Source: Anabaena sp. WA102
GTDB lineage: Bacteria > Cyanobacteriota > Cyanobacteriia > Cyanobacteriales > Nostocaceae
DNA: 64,000 nucleotides
NCBI RefSeq assembly: GCF_001277295.1
Contig: NZ_CP011456.1
Coordinates: forward strand, 5,088,001 to 5,152,000
Reading direction: 5' to 3'
Shown here piece after piece: positions 34,621 through 42,744 of the stretch; the stretch's first letter is position 1; every line of letters begins with the position of its first letter. The notes below the pieces were generated by a model. That model ran no database searches, was not told the DNA's origin, and saw only the letters and a list, made by a program, of their open reading frames with translations. Made by a program: the position numbers and the translations under genes.

Positions 34621-34757
34621 TAAGTAGGTGAACAGAAAAATTTAAAGGTATGTGAAGAAAAGTAAAATCACTCAAAACTCTCTTCCTGTTCCCAGTTAAG
34701 AGTTCCCTGTTAAGAGTTCCCTTGCCCCAACGACAATTTTTAACACCCACCTACTTA
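34621..34757. repeat. TAAGTAGGTG element (family B), copy 2
   Basis: 137 bp, ends TAAGTAGGTG / CACCTACTTA. Interior has AAGTAAAATCACTCAAAACT and a degenerate tandem CCCAGTTAAGAGTTCCCT. Sits just behind psbM. Confidence 0.75.
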
Positions 34758-34803
34758 TTAGCTTTTGTGAGCAATTTAAAATCGGTGGAAAAGATAGATA
34801 AGA

Positions 34804-34843
34804 TAAAAACCCCCCTAAACTAAATATAGTGCAGGGGTTTTTA
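34804..34843. terminator. Bidirectional intrinsic terminator
   Basis: Stem AAAAACCCC (34805-34813) / GGGGTTTTT (34834-34842) with runs of A before and T after. It is between the convergent psbM and universal stress protein genes and can stop both. Confidence 0.75.
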
Positions 34844-34868
34844 TTTATGAATCGCTAATATAAAGACA

Positions 34869-35720
34869 TTACACAGTAGTACGCACCAGAAGCACTGGAC
34901 AGGTAGAGTTAACACGAACATAATCAGATAAAGATGAGCCAATTAGCCGATCTATATCAACAAAACTCTTAGCAATAGATGGGCGACGGTCCGGAGAACC
35001 AATCAATAATAAGTCTATATTCAACTCATTAGTTAAACGACAAATTTCTTCTCCTGGTTTACCACTGCTGGTAACACAACGGACTGCTACAGATTGTCTT
35101 TGAGCTTCTGCTAAAGCCATTCCCAAAACAGAATTCTTCTCGGGTTTGAGGTCAGTAATACCTGATAGTTTACCACCTAAATCTGCATTAATATTAGCTA
35201 AAACCAATTGTCCACCCGTAACACCCCGGAGTAAGAACAAAGCTAAATTTAAGCAATTTTTAGCAGCATCAGAATTATCCATTGCCACCATAACGCGCTT
35301 AATGTTCTTGACATAAATGTCATCTTTCACCAGCAACATGGGACGAGAAGACAATTGAAAAACGTACTGACTGACGGAATTGGAGAAAATTGATTGTAGT
35401 CGCTTCATTCCCCGTGAACCCATAATAATCAAATCAGCTTCCATTTCGTCAGCGACTTGACAAACCACATCCTTGGGATCACCCTGACGTAAAATTGAAG
35501 AAACTTGGCTAGGGTCTAAGTTTAAATACTGAATAGCCTTAGCCAGAATTTTGCCCCCTTCTTCCCATTTATCAGTCATTACAGACGCGGTGCTTTGTGG
35601 AGTAACAACGTGGAGAACTGTAACTTTTGCGCCTCGAAATGAAGGTAGTTCTTTCAAGTTCTTGAGCATTTCTTCCGCGTGTCCCAAACCGGAGACAGCC
35701 AACAAAATTTTTTGGATCAT
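34869..35720 (-). CDS. Tandem universal stress protein
   Basis: 283 aa with two UspA domains (about 1-145 and 146-283). The first has the ATP-binding loop MGSRGMKRLQSIFSNSVSQY and VLLV-like RPMLLVKDD; the second has GSPDRRPSIAKSFVD and a final CPVLLVRTT. ATP-binding Usp pairs help in stress and energy sensing. Alone on the minus strand; divergent from the deacetylase gene. Confidence 0.88.
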   Translation of the reverse strand: MIQKILLAVSGLGHAEEMLKNLKELPSFRGAKVTVLHVVTPQSTASVMTDKWEEGGKILAKAIQYLNLDPSQVSSILRQGDPKDVVCQVADEMEADLIIMGSRGMKRLQSIFSNSVSQYVFQLSSRPMLLVKDDIYVKNIKRVMVAMDNSDAAKNCLNLALFLLRGVTGGQLVLANINADLGGKLSGITDLKPEKNSVLGMALAEAQRQSVAVRCVTSSGKPGEEICRLTNELNIDLLLIGSPDRRPSIAKSFVDIDRLIGSSLSDYVRVNSTCPVLLVRTTV

Positions 35721-36223
35721 ATTTACGTCTTTGTCGTGAGGGTTTCTGTGGTTTATTGCTGCTAGTATTGAGCCATGGCTGTGCCACGCAAGCTATCAGA
35801 ATGTTTTTCTGATATGCTGAACAACCAAGTTAAGTAATTAGGCATAAATTAACTGATTAGCAGTCAAACTAATACCAACGAGCAAAAAAGTGATGAATAT
35901 TAAGTTTCTTTACGCCTAATTACGTGAAGTTACAACTAGGTTGCCTATCATTAAGCATACTGCTAATTTTGCCTGATAAAATTAATAAAATCTGATGTTA
36001 GTTATTATTTGTAATCTATATTAATTTTTTTTAATTTAAGTTAAGTAGGTGGACATTAAAAATTATCGTGATGACAAGGGAACAGGGAACAGGGAACAGA
36101 AAAAAACTCATATTTTTAAACTTGAGATATAAATAATAACACTGTTTTTTCGGTCTACGCATCTTTGAAAAACATCTTTTTTTGACTGAAACTCTAAACA
36201 ATATAGTAGATAACTTTAACTTT
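35721..36223. other. AT-rich region with a family B fragment
   Basis: A partial inverted copy of the TAAGTAGGTG element starts at 36042 (AAGTAGGTGGACATTAAAAA) followed by GGGAACA tandem units to about 36105. The rest is AT-rich and unassigned, including the promoters of both flanking genes. Confidence 0.5.
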
Positions 36224-37048
36224 ATGTCCCCAAATTATAATTCCATAAAAATAATTAGCATTGCCACAATAGTATTATCTCTAAATGCTTGTAGCAGCAA
36301 CCCAAATACACCCCAATTAAAAATCAATAGTGAGTCTTTAAAAGTTGCCATTCCTAACAATCAAGTGAATCTCAAATCACAACCACCAGCTAAAGTTGAA
36401 ACCCTAAATTTTACTGTTCCTGCTAAATATCAGGCAAAAACCGTTTATCAAGTCGCACCCAGCAACAAAGAGAAAGTCATTGCTTTAACAATTGATGATG
36501 GTCCCTGGCCAAAAACCACCGCAGAAATGTTAGATATCCTCAAACAAAATCATGTAAAAGCTACATTCTTTTGGGTAGGAAGTGCTTTACAAGAAAACCC
36601 CGAAATTGGTAAACGAGTTGTCGCTGAAGGTCACGCTATTGGTAATCATACTTGGCATCACTGGTATCGAAAGATGGATGAATTTACAGCCAAAAGTGAA
36701 ATTGAAAAAACAAATGAATTAATTTATCAAACTACAGGTGTAAAAACATCTTTTTTTCGCCCCCCAGGAGGCTATTTAAACAACGGATTAGCTGCTTATG
36801 CTAAAAGCCAAAAAAACTCCGTTGTCATGTGGTCGGTGACTTCAGCAGACACCGATCCGCGTGCAAAATATCAAGTATTTGTGAAAAATGTGATCAGAGA
36901 TGCTAAACCAGGAGCTATTGTTTTAATGCACGATGGTGGTGGAAATCGTGAAAGAACCGTGAAAGCCCTGCCAGAAATCATCAGCGGACTCAAACAGCAA
37001 GGCTACCGATTTGTTACAGTTCCTGAACTTTTAGAAATGCAGCAATGA
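36224..37048 (+). CDS. Lipoprotein polysaccharide deacetylase (NodB domain)
   Basis: 274 aa. Lipoprotein signal IISIATIVLSLNAC with Cys as the lipidated residue. NodB domain: ALTIDDGPWPKTTAEM (metal and catalytic Asp), AIGNHTWHHW (metal His pair), FFRPPGGYLNNGL, and VLMHDGGGNRERTVKALPEI. Deacetylates peptidoglycan or an exopolysaccharide at the cell surface. The frame starts at a TTG (36182), but the ATG at 36224 gives the clean lipoprotein signal. Stand-alone gene. Confidence 0.85.
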   Translation: MSPNYNSIKIISIATIVLSLNACSSNPNTPQLKINSESLKVAIPNNQVNLKSQPPAKVETLNFTVPAKYQAKTVYQVAPSNKEKVIALTIDDGPWPKTTAEMLDILKQNHVKATFFWVGSALQENPEIGKRVVAEGHAIGNHTWHHWYRKMDEFTAKSEIEKTNELIYQTTGVKTSFFRPPGGYLNNGLAAYAKSQKNSVVMWSVTSADTDPRAKYQVFVKNVIRDAKPGAIVLMHDGGGNRERTVKALPEIISGLKQQGYRFVTVPELLEMQQ

Positions 37049-37206
37049 TACAGCACTTCCCGGTGTTATGAGGTATAAGAACCCCACCCCCAACCCCCTC
37101 CAGTATCAAAAGTTTATCCTTTTATTCCCCCCGCAGCGGGGGGATTGAGGGGGGTGCGATGAGGGGGCTAAGATGTACCTCATAAGAGCGGAAACCGCTG
37201 TAATTC
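37049..37206. other. Spacer with CCCCCCGCAGCGGGGGG hairpin
   Basis: Contains the hairpin CCCCCCGC-A-GCGGGGGG near 37127 in pyrimidine/purine-rich DNA. Likely a common intergenic repeat that may also end transcription of the deacetylase. Confidence 0.45.
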
Positions 37207-37596
37207 TTATTCGGTGACGACAGAAGCACAGACTTGAGACTCTTGCCAAAGTTTATACAAAAAAAACTCCGCACTATAGCTCATAGTGGTGACAAACACA
37301 CCTACAGCATCATCATTACCATCAGATAACCAAGAACCATCTAGGGTAACTTCTAAGTATTCAGGATCGCACTTACATAAGCCCATAATTTCACTATCAT
37401 GGCGATTTACTTCCGTCTTCAGTCTTTCTACTCCTGGTAAATTAAGAGGTAGCAAAAAGGAAGCTGTGGTGGGTTCAACACGCAAAGATTGACTGACACG
37501 CAGTGCCAAAATCACTCTTTGCGCGACCCATTCTTCGAGAGATTGAGTGAGACACTCTAAATAAAAACTGTTATCGGTGTAAGTTAATTTCAGCAT
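37207..37596 (-). CDS. Conserved hypothetical protein beside HNH nuclease
   Basis: 129 aa. YTDNSFYLECLTQSLEEWVA, RVILALRVSQSLRVEPTTAS, SEIMGLCKCDPEYLEVTLDG form an alpha/beta fold without known motif. The open frame extends to 37656 into the HNH gene, but the ATG at 37596 leaves a 16-bp gap and has an upstream GGAG. Co-transcribed with the HNH gene. Function unknown. Confidence 0.65.
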   Translation of the reverse strand: MLKLTYTDNSFYLECLTQSLEEWVAQRVILALRVSQSLRVEPTTASFLLPLNLPGVERLKTEVNRHDSEIMGLCKCDPEYLEVTLDGSWLSDGNDDAVGVFVTTMSYSAEFFLYKLWQESQVCASVVTE

Positions 37597-37612
37597 TCCT
37601 TTTGCTCTCCTG

Positions 37613-38131
37613 TTATTCCAGGTTTGCTTGCATATCCATCCAAAACTTCTCAGCAAATGTCACAGTTGGGTGAACAGGTGCTTTAGGTAATTTACGTAGA
37701 AGCATCCCAGCTTCAGCGGGTGTTTTATCGCCTTTGCGAGAATTACATTTTTCGCAAGCTATGACTACGTTATCCCAAGTATGTCGGCCACCTTTAGATC
37801 GGGGGATGACATGATCTAGGGTGAGATGTTTGTTAGTACCGCAATATTGACAACTGCTATGATCTCGTCGTAAAACCTCCCGACGATTCACTGGGGGAAC
37901 TTTCCACATTCGTTCCGTCGCAGCAATTTTTAAGCGAATGTGTTTGGGTACAGAGAGGACGAATCTAGATGAGTGAATTAACCAGCCGTCTTCTGTAGAA
38001 AATTCCAATGGTTCGGCTTTATTGCTGACTAGCAACACTATCGCCCGTTTGATATTTACTCGACACAGTGGCAAGTAATTCTGGGAAAACACGACCACAG
38101 ATTGCTCTAATACTTGGATTGCGCTTGTCAC
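37613..38131 (-). CDS. HNH endonuclease
   Basis: 172 aa. Residues about 1-70 form a small beta domain (VVFSQNYLPLCRVNIKRAIV). The HNH core follows: CQYCGTNKHLTLDHVIPRSK with CEKCNSRKGDKTPAEAGMLL, giving two CxxC zinc pairs and the His/Asp/Asn active site. It acts on DNA; target unknown. I know this domain arrangement as widespread in cyanobacteria without a clear cellular role. Leads a two-gene unit on the minus strand. Confidence 0.85.
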   Translation of the reverse strand: MTSAIQVLEQSVVVFSQNYLPLCRVNIKRAIVLLVSNKAEPLEFSTEDGWLIHSSRFVLSVPKHIRLKIAATERMWKVPPVNRREVLRRDHSSCQYCGTNKHLTLDHVIPRSKGGRHTWDNVVIACEKCNSRKGDKTPAEAGMLLRKLPKAPVHPTVTFAEKFWMDMQANLE

Positions 38132-38151
38132 AGCCTAACTCCTTATAAAAA

Positions 38152-38186
38152 AACCCCCGCTTGTTGTCTGAGACACTGCGGGGGTT
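38152..38186 (-). terminator. Intrinsic terminator of the 82-aa gene
   Basis: Perfect 9-bp stem AACCCCCGC / GCGGGGGTT. On the minus strand the stem is followed by a T run (the plus strand shows AAAAAAA before it). It lies 27 bp after the stop of the 82-aa minus-strand gene and just upstream of the HNH gene. Confidence 0.8.
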
Positions 38187-38212
38187 AACAATTGACCTGA
38201 TGGTTTTTCGTC

Positions 38213-38461
38213 TTATTTTGGTACAGCATTTTTTAGCTTGTACCTCCCGCGTTTGATCTCTATTTGTGGTTTTGTATTCAGCAAATTCATGCTGGGATAT
38301 TTAAAATCATAATTGCCTTTTGTTCTTTGCCCTTGATGTTGGCTATCCTCGCCCATAAATAAATTCTCCACGTCCGCAGCGGCAAATTCCCAACTGCCGA
38401 GACATTTGGTTGCTTGTGAAAAGGTGGAGATGGGATAAATGGATTTCACAGAAAATTTCAC
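38213..38461 (-). CDS. Conserved hypothetical cyanobacterial protein (82 aa)
   Basis: KFSVKSIYPISTFSQATKCL then GSWEFAAADVENLFMGEDS reads like an ordered, conserved segment; the C-terminal half is basic. The gene has its own terminator and diverges from the RHH-like gene, so it is probably real although the family is not known to me. Confidence 0.6.
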   Translation of the reverse strand: MKFSVKSIYPISTFSQATKCLGSWEFAAADVENLFMGEDSQHQGQRTKGNYDFKYPSMNLLNTKPQIEIKRGRYKLKNAVPK

Positions 38462-38532
38462 CTATTGAACATTCCTTTAAACATACTACACTTGTATTAC
38501 TATCCTGTCTATACCTATAAGGAGAAAAAATC

Positions 38533-38868
38533 ATGCAGACCATTACACGCACCCCAACAACTGAGATGGAAGTTACTAGTATTCGTCTAGAACGGGAACT
38601 GAAGGAAAAACTCAAAGATATCGCTGGCAATCGGGGATATCAGTCTTTAATTCGAGATATTCTCTGGAATTATATCCAGCAAAAATCAGGTGAATGGAAA
38701 CCGCGTTTTTCTAAATCTGATATTCGCGCCAGTATTGCTGCTGTGGCACAACAAGATGAGCGCTGTGTACTTACAGGTAAATTAATTGAATCGCAACAAT
38801 CAATGTTATTAGGACTGACTAGGAATGGTGATATGGTTCCTCTGAGTCTTGAGAGTTTGGTTGATTAG
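38533..38868 (+). CDS. Ribbon-helix-helix-like conserved protein
   Basis: 111 aa. TEMEVTSIRLERELKEKLKD and IAGNRGYQSLIRDILWNYIQ fit the beta strand and two helices of an RHH DNA-binding domain. A C-terminal half with VLTGKLIESQQSMLLGLTRN follows. Good Shine-Dalgarno (AAGGAG, 8 bp before ATG). Probably a regulator; could autoregulate the divergent 82-aa gene. Confidence 0.65.
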   Translation: MQTITRTPTTEMEVTSIRLERELKEKLKDIAGNRGYQSLIRDILWNYIQQKSGEWKPRFSKSDIRASIAAVAQQDERCVLTGKLIESQQSMLLGLTRNGDMVPLSLESLVD

Positions 38869-39154
38869 TCGGCAGTTTTAGTTAATTTTACCCAGGCACT
38901 ACCTTAGTAACTGGGTAAAATCCTAATTTTTAGCTTTATTTAAGATAATTGTACTGATTAGGTCAGGTTTCCCGTGTTAATTCGGATGTAAAAGTTGATA
39001 TTTCTAGGTTAATTATAGAGGGATTACGGTTTATATCTATAAAACTCCTATTTGATTTTTGAACGGAACTCGGTACACCTTTATATTCTCGAATCCTCTT
39101 GCCTCTTGCCTATGTTTATGCCAACTCCTATTTACAGATCCGGGAAAACCAATT

Positions 39155-39975
39155 ATGAGTCATAATTGTGAAGATGAAAATACTAGTAATTCTGCTCCTT
39201 TATTTGCTATTAAAGAGGTTCCTCATGGGATATTAATGCCATTGGAAAGTCAAGGTAAGGTTTTAGGATTTGTAGTTTTACACCAAGCAACTACTCGTAA
39301 TGGGGAAACAACAGACGTAAATTTAATAGAAATGCTTTGCGCTCAATTAAGTGATGCTGTTATTCAATCCCAAAGATTGCAACAAGTGCAAACTTTAGTA
39401 GATGAACGGACTGAACAACTCCAGCCCAGTTTAGAAGTCCAAGAGACTTCCAAGAAATAAATTATCCTAAGAAACGAACCACAGAGGCACAGAGTACACA
39501 GAGAGAGAATTTCTGCATCAGTTTTGGGACATTTTTTTATTTGGAAGTCTCCAAGCAAAATTGTATGAAAGAACTAGGCAATACGTAGAACAACTACAAC
39601 AATTAAATGAACTTAAAGATGAATTTGTTAGCAATATTAGCGATCGCTTGCGCTATCCTCTGACAAATATGCTTACGTCTATCCGTAATTTACGTTTACC
39701 AGGAATATCTCCAGAACGTCAAGACCGATATTTAAACATCTTAGAGTCAGAATGTACTAAAGAAATTAACTTAATCGGCTTATATCTTCGATAAATTTCG
39801 GCGTGGTAAAGGGCGCTGGATTCCCGGAACTGGTTTAGGACTGGCTTTGGTTAAGTCTTTAGTGCAACATCTCAATGGTGTAATTACTGTTGAGAGCATT
39901 CCTATCCTCAATTCTCAACTCAGTGAGATTACTTTTACACTCACTCTACCTCTATCTTCCTCACCAATTAACTGA
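39155..39975 (+). pseudogene. GAF-sensor histidine kinase pseudogene interrupted by a family A element
   Basis: Three pieces remain. (1) GAF end: HGILMPLESQGKVLGFVVLH and LIEMLCAQLSDAVIQSQRLQ, running into QLQPSLEVQ. (2) After a 109-bp element: AKLYERTRQYVEQLQQLNEL, KDEFVSNISDRLRYPLTNML (H-box region; the usual His is Asp-Arg-Leu here) to CTKEINLI. (3) ATPase end IFDKFRRGKGRWIPGTGLGL with ALVKSLVQHLNG, ending at a TGA. Cutting out the element and one CAA restores EVQ-AKLYE in frame. Between pieces 2 and 3 roughly the N-box part is deleted and the frame shifts. The 5' sensor part is missing as well. Confidence 0.85.
39443..39551. mobile_element. 109-bp family A element inserted in a kinase gene
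   Basis: Perfect 11-bp inverted ends GAGACTTCCAA / TTGGAAGTCTC, flanked by CAA (39440-39442 and 39552-39554). Contains AACGAACCACAGAGGCAC. It brings in a TAA stop within nine codons of entry. No transposase; a non-autonomous element that must have been moved in trans. Confidence 0.9.
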
Positions 39976-40015
39976 TATGTGAGGAGCGTAGGGGCGCAGG
40001 GCCTGCGCCCCTCAG

Positions 40016-41689
40016 TCACTTTTTGCCCAGTTTTTCTATTTTTTCGATAATTGCTAATTTTATGAGGGATTTAACTAATAAATATAGACAGAAAGCACAT
40101 ATACAAAAAATGGCGATCGCCCAATTATGATACTTAGAGATGATTAAGATTAACCCCGTCAATAGACTAAATCCTGTTAAACAAGCATAAATTAAGGTTT
40201 TGATGGCTAGATAAATTTGTCCTAAGATGCGATCGCTTTCAACATTTTTAACCCTTAATTGTAACTCTCCCCTTTCAACTCTTTCTGCTAATTTTTTCAC
40301 TAAAACTTCAGTTTTATTCGGTTTTGTCAATTGATATTGAATAAAATCCCTAGCTTGATGGCTTAATTGAGCGATAGTATTTCCTTTACTTTTTGTGACT
40401 GCTAGACTTTTGATAAATGATTGGGATAATACTGTAGGATTATATTGAGGCTCTAAAGTTCTGGCAATCCCATCTAATGTGGTTATGGATTTTAAAATAA
40501 ATGTCATTTGAGCAGGTAAGCGAAATGGTTGCTGTTCAAACATTTCATAAAGTTCAATTTTTACCTCACTCAATGCTTTAATATCTAAAGGTTTATCGGT
40601 GAATTTATCTAATAAAAATGTGACTAATCTTTTTACTGGAGTCATGTCTGGGATAGGTTCAAGTAATCCCATATTCATTAAAGTATTTACTACCTCATTA
40701 CTATCCTTTTTTAAAATAGCAAAAAAAGTTTTAATCATCTGCTCTTTGTCCAAAGTTCGGACTTCTGCCATCATGCCAAAATCATAGAAGATAATACTAC
40801 CATCTGAATTGACTGCCATATTCCCTGGATGGGGATCAACTTGAAAAAACCCATCTTGTAATAGTTGCTTTAAATAACAACAAATCCCCGTTTCATTTAC
40901 TTTATGAATATTGATTCCGCAAGCTTCCAAAGCCGCCTTATCATTGATTTTAATTCCTGGTTTATATTCTAAAGTTAATATCTTCGTTGTCGTATATTGC
41001 CAATAGACTTTAGGGACAATAATTCGCGGATATCCACGAAAATTTTCTCTAAATTTATCAGAATTTTTACCCTCTTGAATATAATCAATTTCTTGAAACA
41101 ACAAATCAAAAAACTCATTATAAATTGATTGTAAATTATACTTTCTTAATCCAGCAAAATATTTATTACAAAATTTAATTAACTGTAATAAGATTTTAAA
41201 ATCTAAATTAAATAAAGCATCTAAACCCGGACGTTGGACTTTAACAACCACCTCTTCATTAGAGTATAATATCGCCTTATGAACTTGACCTAAACTAGCA
41301 GCAGCCAAAGGATTAAAATCAAATTCTTTATAGATAAATTGGACAGGTTTACCTAATTCTAATTCAATCATCTTAATTGCTTCTTGACTACTAAAAGCCG
41401 GAACCTGATCCTGTAAAGTTCCCAAAGCTTCTATATATTCTAAGGGCAATAAATCGGCACGAGTAGACAAAGTTTGACCAATTTTAATAAAAGTAGGACC
41501 TAAATCAATTAAAGTATTCACCAGCCAAGTAGCGCGGGTTTTCTTATGTTCTAAAGAATCTTGAGGAAAAATGCTATCCCACCACAGAAATGACATAAAT
41601 TTAGCCGCAGCCCTGAAAATGTCTATTTTTCGGGCTAAGGTAGAATATTTAGTTTTTTGCCAACGAAACTTTTTAGACTTTGCCATCAT
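40016..41689 (-). CDS. AarF/ABC1/UbiB-family kinase
   Basis: 557 aa. Signature motifs: GPTFIKIGQTLSTRADLLPL (KxGQ), AAASLGQVHKAILYS, EEVVVKVQRPGLDALFNLDF, GFFQVDPHPGNMAVNSDGSI, IIFYDFGMMAEV. C-terminal hydrophobic pair near 495-540. Atypical protein-kinase-like ATPase; in cyanobacteria and plastids these support quinone, tocopherol and chlorophyll homeostasis. The frame reaches 41773; starting at Met-Met (41689) is preferred. Confidence 0.9.
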   Translation of the reverse strand: MMAKSKKFRWQKTKYSTLARKIDIFRAAAKFMSFLWWDSIFPQDSLEHKKTRATWLVNTLIDLGPTFIKIGQTLSTRADLLPLEYIEALGTLQDQVPAFSSQEAIKMIELELGKPVQFIYKEFDFNPLAAASLGQVHKAILYSNEEVVVKVQRPGLDALFNLDFKILLQLIKFCNKYFAGLRKYNLQSIYNEFFDLLFQEIDYIQEGKNSDKFRENFRGYPRIIVPKVYWQYTTTKILTLEYKPGIKINDKAALEACGINIHKVNETGICCYLKQLLQDGFFQVDPHPGNMAVNSDGSIIFYDFGMMAEVRTLDKEQMIKTFFAILKKDSNEVVNTLMNMGLLEPIPDMTPVKRLVTFLLDKFTDKPLDIKALSEVKIELYEMFEQQPFRLPAQMTFILKSITTLDGIARTLEPQYNPTVLSQSFIKSLAVTKSKGNTIAQLSHQARDFIQYQLTKPNKTEVLVKKLAERVERGELQLRVKNVESDRILGQIYLAIKTLIYACLTGFSLLTGLILIISKYHNWAIAIFCICAFCLYLLVKSLIKLAIIEKIEKLGKK

Positions 41690-41789
41690 AAATATAAACG
41701 AAAATTGATGTCTGCATGATTGATTTTTTATAATAACTTTTTTTAAACCGTACGGACTTCTATTCCATATCACTTAATTTATTCTTATA

Positions 41790-41912
41790 CAAGTAGGGTG
41801 CGTCAGATAGAGGAAATTTGTTTTTTGTCAAATTATCGGGTCTGACGCACCCTACAAGAGATAAAATCCACATTACATATTTGGTAAACTTGGTCAATGT
41901 GTAAGCCCTATA
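41790..41912. repeat. GGGTGCGTCAGAC repeat family (D), copy 2
   Basis: Compact version (about 120 bp): GTAGGGTGCGTCAGATAGAG, GGGTCTGACGCACCCTACAA, ATAAAATCCACATTACATAT and TGTGTAAGCCCTATAG. Confidence 0.7.
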
Positions 41913-42056
41913 GTTTAACTATAGTTATTGAATTGTGACATTAGTAGCGATCGCAAAGTGAATTTGAATATAATCCTTAATTTTCACAGACAGCCTGCGT
42001 GGCAAAGCTATATTCAGTATAAAATTTTCTTACTTTAATTTTTAAACCTCTTACCT

Positions 42057-42081
42057 TTGCGCCTTTGCGCCTTTGCGTGAG
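42057..42081. repeat. GCGCCTTTGCGCCTTTGCGTGAG repeat, copy 2
   Basis: Same word as 16168-16192, in the same orientation, about 115 bp before the tRNA-Glu gene. Confidence 0.6.
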
Positions 42082-42198
42082 GATAAATTCATTAAGATTG
42101 AAAATATTTATTCCTGCATTTGTATCACTATACAAAAACTACAGAAATGTTAAAAGGGATAGAAAAAGACTTTTACTCTTTCTCTATCCCTTTGATAG

Positions 42199-42271
42199 TA
42201 CCCCCAAGGGAATTCGAATCCCTGTTACCTCCGTGAAAGGGAGGTGTCCTAGGCCTCTAGACGATGGGGGC
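42199..42271 (-). tRNA. tRNA-Glu (anticodon UUC)
   Basis: Read on the minus strand: acceptor GCCCCCA / TGGGGGT plus discriminator A, D arm TCTAGAGGCCTAGGAC, anticodon stem CCTCC / GGAGG with loop CTTTCAC (anticodon TTC), T arm with TTCGAAT. 73 nt, no CCA encoded. Besides translation it supplies glutamyl-tRNA for chlorophyll and haem synthesis. Confidence 0.97.
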
Positions 42272-42384
42272 TTGTTTCTCTTCACTTTTAACAATATAGC
42301 GGGTTTTTTTGAGAATGTCAAGAGGTTTTGGAAAGATTTTTTTAGCTGTAGGATCAAGGGGTACAAACAGGTAGGACGAATATC

Positions 42385-42421
42385 TAGTAGTTCGTCAAAT
42401 TTATTTTGACGGGTAATGATC
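42385..42421. repeat. Family E flank (GACGGGTAATGATC), copy 2
   Basis: Reverse complement of 33599-33635 over 37 bp, again followed by ACTTCTGTTCTTCCCTCCCC and a C-rich array. Confidence 0.8.
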
Positions 42422-42442
42422 GGAAAAAACTTCTGTTCTTCC

Positions 42443-42640
42443 CTCCCCTACCCCCCTACCCCCCCCTACCTCCCCTACCTCCCTAACCCCCTACCCCCCC
42501 TACCTCCCCTACCCCCCTACCTCCCCTACCCCCCTACCCCCCTACCTCCCCTACCCCCTCCACCCCCTACCCCCCTACCCCCCTACCTCCCCTACCCCCT
42601 CCACCCCCCTACCCCCCTACCCCCCCTACTTGCCTTCACC
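42443..42640. repeat. C-rich minisatellite (CCCCCTACC/CCTCCCCTA), family E copy 2
   Basis: About 200 bp of irregular 8-9-bp units (cccccctac, ctccccta). Inverted equivalent of the array at 33484-33580, roughly twice as long. Length variation between copies fits slippage. Confidence 0.85.
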
Positions 42641-42744
42641 TCTTGCCTTTTGCCAAAAAAAATAATCAGACTACAATTTTTGTAAACTTAATGTTTATGA
42701 TTCTTTAGAGAGGATTTTGAAATCAATGGCTCAAAATCTACAAC

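Larger units (their letters stand above)
41690..42198. other. Intergenic region with family D repeat
   Basis: Contains the family D copy at 41790-41912, a copy of the CGCCTTTGCGCCTTTGCG word (42057-42081) and AT-rich DNA. No gene beyond chance frames. Confidence 0.55.
42272..42744. other. Intergenic region with C-rich minisatellite
   Basis: Holds the family E flank (42385-42421), the C-rich array (42443-42640) and an AT-rich 100 bp before the antiporter gene. The 89-codon frame over the array (Pro-Tyr-Leu repeats) is an artefact of the repeat. Confidence 0.65.

Noticed and set aside
38343..38630. 95-aa minus-strand frame
   Set aside because: Overlaps the 82-aa gene and the RHH-like gene out of phase; both of those have better coding evidence.
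42065..42409. 114-aa frame across tRNA-Glu
   Set aside because: Covers the tRNA; no homology expected.
42416..42685. Pro-Tyr-Leu-rich frame
   Set aside because: Translation of the C-rich minisatellite; repeat artefact.
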